A stretch of 64,000 nt of DNA from Sphingomonadaceae bacterium (GTDB lineage Bacteria; Pseudomonadota; Alphaproteobacteria; Sphingomonadales; Sphingomonadaceae). The stretch spans positions 1 to 64,000 of the forward strand of contig CANFXW010000004.1 in the NCBI GenBank assembly GCA_947451145.1. The letters run 5' to 3'. The notes beneath the pieces were generated by a model. The model was not told where the DNA came from. It ran no database searches and worked only from the letters and a program-made list of their open reading frames with translations. Shown here in pieces: positions 26,042 through 35,355 of the stretch (the stretch's first letter is position 1; each line of letters starts with the position of its first letter). The position numbers and the translations under genes are program-made.

Positions 26042-27421
26042 ATGCGTCTCAATTCACGCAACGAATACGCCAACGAAGCCATCTCGCAGTTCATCGATAT
26101 CGAGAACCGCGAAGTCTCGGTCGCCGCGCTGAATGATGCCGATCTTTACGAACTCGAGCTAGAGCGGATTTTCGCCAAGGCTTGGTTGATGATCGGCCAT
26201 GAAACCGAAATCCCCAATGTCGGCGACTATGTTGTCCGCCTGATGGGCGAGGATCAGGTGATCATTGCGCGCACCGCCGATGGGCAGGTCCATGTCTCGC
26301 TCAATGTCTGCCCGCACCGGGCCATGCACGTCTGCCTGTCCGACAGCGGCAATGCCCGCGTCCACAAGTGCATCTATCACGGCTGGGCTTTCCGCCCCGA
26401 CGGCAGCTTCATCGGCGCGCCGATCGAGCGGGAGCAGATGCACGGCAACATCAAGACCAAGGAGCAACTCGGCCTGAAAAAGGCGCGCGTTCAGCTTTAT
26501 GGCGGCTTGGTTTTTGCCACCTGGAACCATGATGGCCCCAGCCTCGACGAATGGCTAGGCGACATGAAGTTCTATTACGACATGCTGTTCTGCCGCACGG
26601 ACAAGGGCTTGGAAGTGCTTGGCCCTCCGCAGCGCCTGACGATTGACGCCAACTGGAAGACCGCGGGCGAACAATCCGCCTGTGACGGCTTCCACACGCT
26701 CACCCTGCATGGATCGGTGATCGATATCGGCGCGATGGGCGGTGAGGCGGATACCGAGCACGAAAGCGCGCCTGCCATGTATGGCATCAACCTTTCAGGC
26801 AACGGCCATTCACTGCGCTGCATCGCCGCCGATACCAGCTGGGCACTGGCCCATGGCAAGGGTGATCTGACACCAGAAGAACGCCTTGAGGCCTTCCCGC
26901 CTCCCGGCATCACGCCCGAGTTGCTGCCCGAATTGAAGCGCAACATGAGCGCCGAGCAGCTGCACGTGCTCGCCAAGGCCCCGCCGGTGGTGGGCGGCAT
27001 GTTCCCCAACATGAACATCCTTTTCATCTACAGCCCGCTGCGCGACGGCACGCTGGGATCGGCGCTGGTGCTCCATTCGATCATGCCTAAGGGCCCGCAC
27101 CATTTCGAATGGACGACCTATTATTTCGCCGAAAAGGGTACGCCAGAGAACGTAAAGGTGATGATGCGCGCCGCCGCCACCCACGGCACCGGCACTTCAG
27201 GCATCATCGAACAAGATGACAGCGACACTTGGCCGCACATGACCGAGAGCGCCAAGGGCGTGATCGGCCGCACCGAAACGCTGAAATATCAGGCCATCCT
27301 TGGCGAAAACCGCCCGGATGACTGGCCCAACAAGGCCAAGGTCTATGAAGGCTTCGGCAAGGACGATGCGCAGTGGGAGTGGTGGCTTGCCTATCACAAG
27401 CTGATGACCGCCCAAGCCTGA
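26042..27421 (+). CDS. Rieske non-heme iron oxygenase, alpha subunit (copy 2)
   Basis: A 459-residue catalytic subunit closely similar to the protein at 16086. Rieske ligands are C90, H92, C110 and H113. The usual CPHRG reads CPHRA here, a conservative change that leaves all cluster ligands intact. The mononuclear iron site is in SACDGFHTLTLH, where the residue before Asp is Cys instead of Ser. AGAGGAG upstream of the ATG is a strong ribosome site. The beta subunit follows at 27457. Two such copies suggest either two substrates or two steps on one substrate. Confidence 0.94.
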   Translation: MRLNSRNEYANEAISQFIDIENREVSVAALNDADLYELELERIFAKAWLMIGHETEIPNVGDYVVRLMGEDQVIIARTADGQVHVSLNVCPHRAMHVCLSDSGNARVHKCIYHGWAFRPDGSFIGAPIEREQMHGNIKTKEQLGLKKARVQLYGGLVFATWNHDGPSLDEWLGDMKFYYDMLFCRTDKGLEVLGPPQRLTIDANWKTAGEQSACDGFHTLTLHGSVIDIGAMGGEADTEHESAPAMYGINLSGNGHSLRCIAADTSWALAHGKGDLTPEERLEAFPPPGITPELLPELKRNMSAEQLHVLAKAPPVVGGMFPNMNILFIYSPLRDGTLGSALVLHSIMPKGPHHFEWTTYYFAEKGTPENVKVMMRAAATHGTGTSGIIEQDDSDTWPHMTESAKGVIGRTETLKYQAILGENRPDDWPNKAKVYEGFGKDDAQWEWWLAYHKLMTAQA

Positions 27422-27456
27422 GCCACTCCATCACCATTTGAATAAGGACCTCCACC

Positions 27457-28023
27457 ATGTCCGTCACAGTCGCAACCGTAACCTACACCCGCGAAGACCA
27501 GCGCCGCGATGAGGTTCCCTATGGTTCCACCGTTTACAACTCCATCATGGGCTTCCTGATCCGCGAGGCCCGGCTGCTCGATCACCGCGACATCAAGGCG
27601 TGGGGCGAACTGCTTGCAGAAGATCTGGAATACAAGGCACCGGTTCGCATCACCCGCCGCGTGCAACAGTTCGATCAGGAATTCGGCACGATGGGCCATT
27701 TCGATGACGACTATAACTCGATGATGGTCCGCATCACGCGCCTGATCACCACGACCAACGCATGGTCGGAAGACCCGGCCAGCCGCGTCCGGCGCTTCAT
27801 TTCCAACGTCACCGTATGGGAAACCGATGTGCCAGATGAGTACGAGGTATCGAGCTATCTGTTCCTCACCCGCAATCGCGCAGAAGCCAAGGATTACAAG
27901 CAATTGAGCGCCGAGCGGAATGACCGCCTGCGTATGACCAAGGACGGGTTCAAGCTGGCCCGCCGCTCCATCCTGCTCGATCAGGTCGTGCTCGGAATGC
28001 CCAACTTCGCCATTTTCCTATGA
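27457..28023 (+). CDS. Rieske oxygenase, beta subunit (copy 2)
   Basis: A 188-residue NTF2-fold beta chain. It shares with copy 1 the LLDHRDIKAWGELLAEDLEY helix, the WSEDPASRVRRFISNVTVWE block and the C-terminal ILLDQVVLGMPNFAIFL. It follows the alpha gene by 35 bp and precedes a P450 gene by 29 bp, so alpha, beta and P450 are expressed together. It partners the alpha subunit at 26042. Confidence 0.92.
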   Translation: MSVTVATVTYTREDQRRDEVPYGSTVYNSIMGFLIREARLLDHRDIKAWGELLAEDLEYKAPVRITRRVQQFDQEFGTMGHFDDDYNSMMVRITRLITTTNAWSEDPASRVRRFISNVTVWETDVPDEYEVSSYLFLTRNRAEAKDYKQLSAERNDRLRMTKDGFKLARRSILLDQVVLGMPNFAIFL

Positions 28024-28052
28024 TCGCATAATTCTGGTGAGAGGAAGCTTCC

Positions 28053-29273
28053 ATGTCGCTTGAGCTCATGATTGATCGCACCATCCCGGCCCATGTCTCG
28101 GATAGCATGATCGAGGATTGGCCGTTCCAGTTCGGTTCGACCCACATCGGCAATCCCTATGTCGATCTGGTGGATCCGGTGCACGCCAGCCACCCGGATG
28201 TGTTCTACACCCGCGATGCCTATCCGGGCGCTCAGCCAGCATGGGTGGTGCGCCGGTTTGAGGATGTGTCCGAGATCTACAAGGACAATGTGAACTTCAT
28301 CAACAAGGGCTTTGCGCCCTTTGCCATGCTTACGGGGGAGGATTGGCACCTTGTCCCCGCAGAAATGGACCCGCCAAACCACGGCCGCTACCGCGCGATG
28401 ATCTTCCCCCTGTTCACACCAAAGGCCGTGCGCAGTTTGGAAGACAAGGTTGCGGCCTATGCCAGCCACTATATCAACCAGTTCAAGGATCGCGGATCTT
28501 GCGAGTTCATGAGCGAATTTGCCTTTGAATTCCCCATCAAGGTGATCCTTGACCTAATCGGATTGCCGCAGGACATGGTCGGCCAATTCATGGCGTGGGA
28601 AACCGATCTGCTGCACGGCCACGATCTTGAAGCCATTGGCGCGGCGACGAAAAACGTCGTTTCCTATCTCCGCAGCCAGATCGAAGATCGCAAGTGCAAT
28701 CCCCGTGAAGACCTGCTGACTTTTGGCATAAACGCCGAAGTCGATGGGGTGAAGATGAGCGATAACGAAGTGCTCGGCTTTGCCTTCAACCTGTTTATCG
28801 GCGGACTTGATACGGTATCCACCAACCTAGGCCTGCAGTTCTGGCACCTGGCCACCCATCCCGAAGATCAGGCCAAGCTGCGCGCCAACCCGGATCTGAT
28901 CCCCGATGCCATTGAGGAAATGCTGCGCGGATACGCGGCGGTTTCTACTTTCCGCACGGTTGCCAACAAGGTCGAGTTCAAGGGCGTTACGATGATGCCG
29001 GGCGACAAGGTGATTATGTCAACCACGCTCGCCGGGCGCGATCCCGCCGCTTGGGATGCTCCCGCCGAAATCCGCCTTGATCGCAAGCCGCAGCACATCA
29101 GTTTCGCAACAGGCCCGCACTTGTGCCTCGGTTTGCATCTTGCCCGTCGCGAACTCAATTTCGCGATCAGCCAGTTCCTGAAGGAAATCCCGCAGTTCCG
29201 TTTGGCACCCGGCAAGGAGGTCGAATTTCACCTCGGTATGATCCAGCCGCTGGAGCTGCCACTCGTATGGTAG
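28053..29273 (+). CDS. Cytochrome P450, CYP101-like (P450 no. 3)
   Basis: A 406-residue P450 with heme cysteine C358 in ATGPHLCLGLHLARRE and the I-helix GGLDTVSTNLG. The N-terminal HVSDSMIEDWPFQFG and C-terminal LGMIQPLELPLVW align with paralogs no. 1 and no. 2. The residue two before the usual F-G-x-G-P block is altered (SFATGPH rather than SFGFGPH), so the loop before the heme cysteine differs slightly. It is the fourth gene of the operon from 24766 and sits directly behind the second Rieske pair, implying successive oxygenations of one molecule. Confidence 0.93.
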   Translation: MSLELMIDRTIPAHVSDSMIEDWPFQFGSTHIGNPYVDLVDPVHASHPDVFYTRDAYPGAQPAWVVRRFEDVSEIYKDNVNFINKGFAPFAMLTGEDWHLVPAEMDPPNHGRYRAMIFPLFTPKAVRSLEDKVAAYASHYINQFKDRGSCEFMSEFAFEFPIKVILDLIGLPQDMVGQFMAWETDLLHGHDLEAIGAATKNVVSYLRSQIEDRKCNPREDLLTFGINAEVDGVKMSDNEVLGFAFNLFIGGLDTVSTNLGLQFWHLATHPEDQAKLRANPDLIPDAIEEMLRGYAAVSTFRTVANKVEFKGVTMMPGDKVIMSTTLAGRDPAAWDAPAEIRLDRKPQHISFATGPHLCLGLHLARRELNFAISQFLKEIPQFRLAPGKEVEFHLGMIQPLELPLVW

Positions 29274-29396
29274 CCAGCGCCGCAGCGTCAGCTGGCCGCT
29301 TTACGGGGGTAAAACGAACATGTCTTCAGGCAGGTTCGCGAGGCGGCTAGGTTAGCCATAACCGATAACACACACATTCCGGACGGAGCCTGAAAC

Positions 29397-30683
29397 ATGA
29401 GCAGCACCACCCTCGATCCGTTGGACCAGATGGTCGCCGACTACTCGCTGGTCACTAACGGCTATGCGGGCTCGGCGCCCAACAATCCCTATCCCATGTT
29501 CGAAGAACTCCGCGGCAAGTGCCCGGTGATGCATGGCGATCTGCTGCTGCAGAACCGGATCCCTTCCATGGCCGATTACATGATGACCGGCCGCCCCACG
29601 GTCACCCTGTTGCGCTATAAGGACATTCATTCGGTCCTGATGAACCCTAAGGACTGGCTGAGCTATATCGTCGGCGATGGCTTTGGCGCTGCGGTCGACA
29701 ATATGCTGCTGACCGCGATGGACGGCGAAGAACATGACAAGTTCCGCGCTACACTGGCCAAGCCATTCATGCGGACGGAAATCCGCAAGCTGGTCGATAC
29801 GCTGATCCGTCCGGTGGTGATGGATGAATTCATCAACAAGCTGCGCCCCAATGGCAAAGCCGATCTGGTGCGCGAACTGGCCCTGCCTTTCCCGATCCGC
29901 GCGATCTACGCCTATTTCGGCTTCCCGCACGATGCCGATCTGCTCTCCAATCTCGCCAGCTGGGCGATTCAGGTCGTCGCCGCACCGCAGGCTGATCCTG
30001 AACTGGCGGCGATCACCGTTCCGCAATCGATGGTCGCTGGCCAATCGATGTATGATACCGTCATGCCCATCGTGAAGGCCTATCGTGCGCGCGGCGAGAT
30101 GCGTGCCGACATCCTGGGCCATATGATGCAGGTTGAATACGAAGGCCGCCAGTTTAGCGACGATGAAATCACCCTGTTCATCCGCATGCTGTTGCTGGCA
30201 GCCGGTGAAACAACCACGCGCAGCTTTGCCAATATGATGGTGCAGCTGCTGGAAAACCCGGACGTGCTGGAAGAAGTGCGCGCCGATCGCACCCTGATCC
30301 CCAAGGCCATCAGCGAAACCATGCGGCGCGATCCCACTGCCGGTGCCGTCGCCCGCATCGCCGCGCGGGATATGGAAGTGGGCGGCGTTGCTATTCCCAA
30401 GGGCACCGCCGTGCTGTTGTCCATCGCTTCAGCCAACCGCGATCCTGAAGCCTATGAAGACCCGGACCGCCTGTGGCTCAAACGACCGATGCGTCCGCTG
30501 CTCAGCTTCGGGTTCGGCCCGCACATGTGCATGGGGATGCACATGGCCTTGGCCGAAATGGAAGTTGCGCTGGATGCGATGCTCGATCTACCCAACCTGC
30601 GTTTTGACCCCGCCTATCCGCACCCGGAAATTCGCGGCCTGAACATGCGCGGGCCCGATGCTATTCACGTTCTGTGGGACTAA
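29397..30683 (+). CDS. Cytochrome P450, non-CYP101 type (P450 no. 4)
   Basis: A 428-residue P450 from a different family than the other three. The heme cysteine is C378 in FGFGPHMCMGMHMALAE, and the I-helix has the classic LLAAGETTTRS with Glu-Thr-Thr instead of Asp-Thr-Val. The K-helix ExxR is in SETMRRDP. It is separated from P450 no. 3 by 123 bp and from the phosphotransferase by 114 bp, so it may have its own promoter. Substrate unknown. It widens the oxidative range of the cluster. Confidence 0.92.
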   Translation: MSSTTLDPLDQMVADYSLVTNGYAGSAPNNPYPMFEELRGKCPVMHGDLLLQNRIPSMADYMMTGRPTVTLLRYKDIHSVLMNPKDWLSYIVGDGFGAAVDNMLLTAMDGEEHDKFRATLAKPFMRTEIRKLVDTLIRPVVMDEFINKLRPNGKADLVRELALPFPIRAIYAYFGFPHDADLLSNLASWAIQVVAAPQADPELAAITVPQSMVAGQSMYDTVMPIVKAYRARGEMRADILGHMMQVEYEGRQFSDDEITLFIRMLLLAAGETTTRSFANMMVQLLENPDVLEEVRADRTLIPKAISETMRRDPTAGAVARIAARDMEVGGVAIPKGTAVLLSIASANRDPEAYEDPDRLWLKRPMRPLLSFGFGPHMCMGMHMALAEMEVALDAMLDLPNLRFDPAYPHPEIRGLNMRGPDAIHVLWD

Positions 30684-30797
30684 TCCTTCTGCAGTCCGGA
30701 AGATAGGTGAAGCAAGGGACGGACTCGCGTCACTGTTCTGGCAATTGCCACCGCATCGCAAAACGCGAGCGGTCCATTGCCAGACTGGGAGATCGCC

Positions 30798-32216
30798 GTG
30801 TTCAAGCCTCAGGGAACCACCCCACGCGAACTTGATACGCATGAAGCCGATGTCGCGCAGCTGACAGCCTATCTGGAGGCGGAACTGGGCTGCACACAGA
30901 TCGAGCTGCACAAGGAACGGCGCTGGCGTCCGGTCTGGCGAGCGACAATGATGCGCAACGGCAAGCCGACGGAAATGCTGCTGAAGGGTGAGCGCACCTG
31001 GCTGACCCACCCCTACCCGCTCGATTACGAAAAGGACATGCAGCGCACTCTGCATGAAAACGGCGTGCCGATCCCGGCGATCCTTGGCTATTGCCCAGAG
31101 CCTGCCGCCATTGTGATGGAATGGGTGCGCGGCGGTCGTGATCCCGGGCTGATCCAGCAGGCCATAGAACAGGGCTCGGAGATGACCGAGGATCGCTGGC
31201 AGGCATCACTCAGCTACATGGAAATCCTTGCCCGGATGCACGCCATTCCTCCGGAAAAGTTCGTTGCCACGGGTGCCTTGATGCCAGCAGATGACAAGGC
31301 GATTGCACTCGGGAATTTCGAGCTGTTCCATGCGATGACCGCGATGAACGGCATCAGCGATCCCTTCATCCATTTTTTCGCAGGCTGGCTGCGCCGCAAC
31401 TATCCGCAAGGTCGTTCGCGCGTCTCGTTTCTCACCGGGGACTGCGGGCAGTTCCTCTCAGACGGACCGGAAGTCACCTGCATTCTCGATGTCGAGATTG
31501 GCCATCTCGGCGATCCGATGCGCGATCTGGCCTGCTATCGCGGCCGCCACCCTATCGAGAACATGGGAGATGTACCCGCGCTCTTCCTCCATTACGAGCA
31601 GGCATCGGGCCAATCGCTCGATTATGACTCCATCGCCTTCCACACCGTCGCCTTCCTGTGCGAGGCCTATTACGGGCCTTACTTCGGCCTGCATGACATG
31701 GGCCGCGGTGGTGACTGGGTGGAGAGCATGGTGCAGATCGCCGTCATTGGCCGCCGCACTATGGAAGCGCTGGCTGAAATCATCGGTCTGGAACTGGACG
31801 ACATCGCCTTGCCATCGTCTGAGGCCACCCCGCTTGAAGACCTCGCGCTTGGCAAGCTGATTGCCGAATTGGGCCGCCTGCCTGAAAGCGATGCTTTGCC
31901 AGACTGGCAGCGCAATGTGCTGGCCTCGATCCCGCATTATCTGAGAAATCGCGGCCACTACCGCCATTGGTGCGAAGCGGCTGATATTGCGGAAACCGCC
32001 GCGCTGACTGGCACCAATCCTGCCAATGTGACCGAAGCAGATGCCGACCTAACCCGCTTCATCGCAGCCGCCGGTGCCGAACACGATGCCGCCCTCACCC
32101 GCTTGTTCCACCGCCGGTTCTTGCGCCAGTGCCTGATTATTGCCGGAGCCGGTCCCGCGCCAGATCATATCGCCTTGGCCAAGATGGAACCGATCCTAGA
32201 CCGCAAGCCGCAATAA
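30798..32216 (+). CDS. APH-type phosphotransferase family protein (copy 1)
   Basis: A 472-residue protein with the aminoglycoside-phosphotransferase/kinase fold. The N-lobe lysine may be in EMLLKGERTW; the catalytic loop is FLTGDCGQFLS and the metal-binding loop is LDVEIGHLGDPMRDLA. The catalytic Asp of the Brenner motif (HGDxxxxN) is present, but His is Thr and the metal-binding Asn position is Leu. The C-terminal 150 residues are extra and helical. GTG 30798 has GGGAG at 6-nt spacing and is favoured over a TTG at 30777. Members of this broad family phosphorylate hydroxyls or act as unknown partners in degradation clusters. Convergent with copy 2. Confidence 0.8.
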   Translation: MFKPQGTTPRELDTHEADVAQLTAYLEAELGCTQIELHKERRWRPVWRATMMRNGKPTEMLLKGERTWLTHPYPLDYEKDMQRTLHENGVPIPAILGYCPEPAAIVMEWVRGGRDPGLIQQAIEQGSEMTEDRWQASLSYMEILARMHAIPPEKFVATGALMPADDKAIALGNFELFHAMTAMNGISDPFIHFFAGWLRRNYPQGRSRVSFLTGDCGQFLSDGPEVTCILDVEIGHLGDPMRDLACYRGRHPIENMGDVPALFLHYEQASGQSLDYDSIAFHTVAFLCEAYYGPYFGLHDMGRGGDWVESMVQIAVIGRRTMEALAEIIGLELDDIALPSSEATPLEDLALGKLIAELGRLPESDALPDWQRNVLASIPHYLRNRGHYRHWCEAADIAETAALTGTNPANVTEADADLTRFIAAAGAEHDAALTRLFHRRFLRQCLIIAGAGPAPDHIALAKMEPILDRKPQ

Positions 32217-32267
32217 GAAGCGCACTTGAAATCTGTTTGCTGGATGGATGGTCGCACGTTGCAGAAA

Positions 32268-33638
32268 TTAGCGCTCCGGAATCACCTGCAGATCGAGCCC
32301 GACGTTGTAAGAGCCGATACCGCAACTGGTGAGCAAAAAGTCCTGCCGCCTCAGCCAATTATGGAAATGCTGGATCAGGCGGGCATCATGTTCCGCACCG
32401 GCTTGCAGCACGAACGCCTCAAGGCGCTCCATCATGTCGGCCTGCCCGGACGGGCGACAGCCTATCAGCGCCTCGGTATCATCCAGATCGGCAGCCAGCA
32501 CATCCGCGCCATGTGTCAGCCAGTTCTGCTGGTAACGGGCCACTGCCGCCGCCGAATCACGCGCATAGGCACTGGCTTCGTCAACTGCAGGCGTACCAGC
32601 AATCTGACGAATGAGGTGATGGCCCGCCTGTTCAAATCCCATTGCGCTCGCCACTGGTATTCGCGGCTCAGTCAATGCCACACCATCATGCGCCGCCATC
32701 GCCGTTACACACCAGCGGGATGTAGCAACGGCGAAGTTTAGATAGGCGGCATAGTCCTGCTCGGGCGTCGATGTGAATGCCAGCGGCCACAGCATGAAGC
32801 CATTGACCCCGCAGTAGCCCGCCGTGTGATATTCGATCAGCCGCTTGGTTATCCGGTTACCGCTCACCTTCTCGTAATGGTCATAAAGCGCTGCCAGATC
32901 ACCCAACGGCTCCGATGTGTCGCGCAGTCGCATCCCCGCCAGTTCTGCTGCTGGATCGCCGAATGCAGACATTTCGAAGTCGATCAGTCCGGTGACCCGG
33001 CCACCCTCAAACATGAATTGCCCCGCATCGGCATTGATGAATGCGGCCCGCGTCCGATCCTGCGGAACATTGCGGCGAAGCCAGCCTGCGACAAAACGCA
33101 TCAGCGGCCAGGGCCGCCCTATCAGCCGGTCAAAAATCACTTCTGAAGCGGCGTAGAGATTGCGCGAGACTGCATCAGCTCTGACAGGCACTTCCAGACC
33201 CACGTGAGCAAAATTCTCGAGCGGTAAGCGGTGCAGCCGCGCGATGATTTCGATGAACTCCTCCCGCACCCGGCGGCGGTCAGCCTCATCACCGATCTTT
33301 GCCGTGTTGATCTGCCCGGGAATGCGCTCAAGCACCAACGAACACGGATCATCAATCAGCCCAACAACCTTTGGCGCCGGAATGCCGCCCGCCAGGAGCG
33401 CGCGATGGATTGCAGCTTCTTGCTGCATATTGATCGGCGAAACATAATTGTCACCGCGCGGGCCGCGGATATAGAGCGGCACCACTTCACCGTCGAGATC
33501 AACTTCCGCATCCCAGCCCGTCCGCCAGCGCGCATGAGGCGTTAGGTGGCGTACAGGGCCAAGTTTGGCAGCAAGCCAGTCAAAGACCTTCCGATCCATC
33601 TCGCATGCCAGCACAATCGTTCTTTCGGCCAAGACCAT
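32268..33638 (-). CDS. APH-type phosphotransferase family protein (copy 2)
   Basis: A 456-residue relative of the preceding gene, in the opposite direction with 51 bp between stops. Its catalytic loop reads FINADAGQFMF and its metal-binding loop IDFEMSAFGDPAAELA. The same substitutions occur as in copy 1: Asp is kept, but the Brenner Asn is replaced, here by Met. A C-terminal extension of about 150 residues is shared, including an AGAEHDA segment found in both. A start at 33599 is also possible. The conserved xxDxGQF signature suggests a distinct subfamily rather than two dead kinases. Confidence 0.78.
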   Translation of the reverse strand: MVLAERTIVLACEMDRKVFDWLAAKLGPVRHLTPHARWRTGWDAEVDLDGEVVPLYIRGPRGDNYVSPINMQQEAAIHRALLAGGIPAPKVVGLIDDPCSLVLERIPGQINTAKIGDEADRRRVREEFIEIIARLHRLPLENFAHVGLEVPVRADAVSRNLYAASEVIFDRLIGRPWPLMRFVAGWLRRNVPQDRTRAAFINADAGQFMFEGGRVTGLIDFEMSAFGDPAAELAGMRLRDTSEPLGDLAALYDHYEKVSGNRITKRLIEYHTAGYCGVNGFMLWPLAFTSTPEQDYAAYLNFAVATSRWCVTAMAAHDGVALTEPRIPVASAMGFEQAGHHLIRQIAGTPAVDEASAYARDSAAAVARYQQNWLTHGADVLAADLDDTEALIGCRPSGQADMMERLEAFVLQAGAEHDARLIQHFHNWLRRQDFLLTSCGIGSYNVGLDLQVIPER

Positions 33639-34209
33639 ACTCGCCTGTCTGCCATTGGATCACCCGGCGCTATCAAGGATTCGCGCAGCAACCAGACCTG
33701 CCGCCCGAAAGGGCTGGGAGAAAGGCATTGGGCTTGAGGATGTCCGTAAGGTAGCGAAGAAGGGGCTCGAACCTGAGGTGGGAGATCACCGTTTGCATCT
33801 GCCGGCCGGACGGATGCGACAGTTTATGAGCAGGAAAGTAATTCGGTCCGCAAAAAGCTGAGAAATCCAAGTAGATGTCGGCGTAATCAGCGCCGTTCCA
33901 CCGATTAACGCTCAAACCAAACTTGTAGGTGGGGGCATTAAAGGGGGCATTGTAACCTGCATAATCATTCTATCTATCTGTTTTGCAATACATATTACGA
34001 TTGAAATCGAATCCCTCCCGCTCCGCCAGCGACCCCGAGCACCAGTCTCTGTTATCAGGGTCTCCGCGCAACGCCGCGGTGTGCGCGGGCTTGCGTGGCT
34101 CAAACCGGATCACGGCGCAAATGTTGCCGCCGTCTCAGGCCCTTTCTGCGGCCCGTCGCGGAGCCAGTCTCCGCACGGATCGCAATCGGTCCGGCTTGCC
34201 TGTTTTCAA
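33639..34209. other. Intergenic stretch with no convincing gene
   Basis: This 570-bp stretch follows the catabolic cluster and precedes the recombinase remnant. It holds a short minus-strand open frame (33673-33915, 80 codons) whose predicted peptide I do not recognise. Around 33930-33950 two near-identical GGGGGCATT units occur in tandem. No tRNA, terminator or intact mobile gene could be supported. It probably contains decayed DNA linked to the neighbouring recombinase fragment. Confidence 0.4.
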
Positions 34210-34460
34210 TCAGCCGTTCCAGCGCAGCGCGGCGCGTTGGTCATCCCAACGTGGAGGTATGTCGGCCCTGATCAGGGCCTCGAGGTTGAAGTGGCGCGGC
34301 TGGCGCCCGGCGAGGATATCGGCCTGGATAGCAGGAGCGAGAAAGGCCAGCCGGACCAGGCGCCGATCATATCTGGAGGCCGGCGAGGAATGAAGAACTG
34401 GCCTGCCGATACTATCGGAACCCAGCATGCGGTGCGCCTTGCGCAGCGCTGCGATGACGA
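34210..34460 (-). pseudogene. C-terminal fragment of a large serine recombinase
   Basis: The minus strand encodes IAALRKAHRMLGSDSIGR, then RRLVRLAFLAPAIQADILAG, then RQPRHFNLEALIRADIP, and ends in WDDQRAALRWNG. This is the typical C-terminal zone of the site-specific recombinases common in alphaproteobacteria, where LAFLAPDI and ILAGRQP are hallmarks. The reading frame meets a TAA exactly at 34461, where the 127-bp repeat begins. The catalytic N-terminal domain is missing, so this is a dead remnant. A matching N-terminal-type fragment, but from the other strand, is at 63212-63761. Confidence 0.7.
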
Positions 34461-34587
34461 TTTAGCTAAATTGCTGTTTCACCGCATTTCCTGCGGGTAA
34501 ATTAGCGGCTTGGCTAATGCCCTAAATTGGAACTGGTTTGCATTTCGCGGAATCGAAGAGGGGCCAGCCATCCACAAAATGATGCCC
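34461..34587 (+). repeat. 127-bp imperfect direct repeat, copy A
   Basis: This segment aligns without gaps to 63088-63214, with about 14 differences counted by eye (roughly 89% identity). It begins with TTTAGCTAA and contains ATTAGC-N6-GCTAAT at about 34500-34517, a perfect short inverted repeat in this copy. Copy A abuts the recombinase C-terminal fragment on its left; copy B abuts a recombinase N-terminal fragment on its right. It is probably a terminal or recombination-site module of a mobile element. Confidence 0.75.
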
Positions 34588-34662
34588 GGCAGCAATAGAT
34601 TCTTGCGCCTCGGCGACATCAACTGTTCGCCCGCAATGAGCGGGAGGCAGGCCCAAACTTCG

Positions 34663-35265
34663 TCAGGCGGCGAATTTGACCCCAAAGAGCAAACGCAATG
34701 CCTCGGATATGTTCCTCGCACCAATCTTTTTGTAAGCATTCGCCCGGTGCACCTCTACAGTGCGGGCGCTGATTTCCAGTTTCCGCCCAATTTCGGTGTT
34801 CCGCAAACCCTCAGCGGCTGCGGCAAGCACTTCGCGCTCACGCGCCGTAAGATGGTAATCTTCCACCCTACCATTGCCAAAGGAACGAATTGAGGTGGCC
34901 TTGGACTCAACCACATCGATGGATTCAAGCGCGTGGAGAATGTCCTCCAGTTGAAACGGCCAGACCAGATAATCCAAAGCCCCATTGCGTATCACTTCGA
35001 CAATGCGCGCAGGCTCGACTGAGGTGCTGTAGGCCAAAACCGGAAGGTTTTGCTCCCGCGATTTGAGATGCTTGACGACGCTTGCGACCATACCGTTGCC
35101 ATCGTGAACCAACAGGACTCCATTCTTTGAACGGCTTGCGAACAGTTCATCCAAGCTCTCGTGCGGCTCGCAGTGGACATTGGCTTGAGTCAGAGCAAAG
35201 CTGATCGCCGCCCGGCGGCTTACATCGTCGTCGACAATTATAATGGGACCAATTGCGTAAGTCAT
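34663..35265 (-). CDS. LuxR/FixJ-family regulator with atypical receiver domain (copy 1)
   Basis: A 200-residue two-domain protein: a receiver-like domain (residues 6-115) and a LuxR-type helix-turn-helix (about residues 137-195, LTAREREVLAAAAEG ... EIGRKLEISARTVEVHR). The acidic pocket DDD at 12-14 and an Asp at 55 are present. The invariant receiver Lys, normally in the KP motif, is W102 (DYLVWPF), so normal phosphorylation-induced switching is doubtful. ATG 35265 is chosen over an open-frame start at 35331. It is a clear paralog of the protein at 42019. It lies downstream of the tandem PilZ gene on the same strand. Confidence 0.86.
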   Translation of the reverse strand: MTYAIGPIIIVDDDVSRRAAISFALTQANVHCEPHESLDELFASRSKNGVLLVHDGNGMVASVVKHLKSREQNLPVLAYSTSVEPARIVEVIRNGALDYLVWPFQLEDILHALESIDVVESKATSIRSFGNGRVEDYHLTAREREVLAAAAEGLRNTEIGRKLEISARTVEVHRANAYKKIGARNISEALRLLFGVKFAA

Positions 35266-35355
35266 TTGGGGACTACTTTTCGGGAATGCACAAAATTCGG
35301 GTTCAATGGGCAGCTTCGAGCCTTCGCGCACACGCTCGTACCCGGCGAAATTGGC

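Noticed and set aside
33745..33790. A possible tRNA 3' half on the minus strand (AGGTTCGAGCCCC)
   Set aside because: The TTCGA loop is present, but the flanking five-base arms do not pair and no acceptor or anticodon arm could be built.
33673..33915. An 80-codon minus-strand frame as a real gene
   Set aside because: No recognised family, no convincing ribosome site and position in decayed DNA; kept only as part of the intergenic description.
34510..34893. A plus-strand frame starting in repeat copy A (NALNWNWFAFRGIEE), similar to one in copy B
   Set aside because: The similarity stops at the repeat edge and the rest is antisense to the LuxR-like gene, so it reflects the DNA repeat and not a shared protein.
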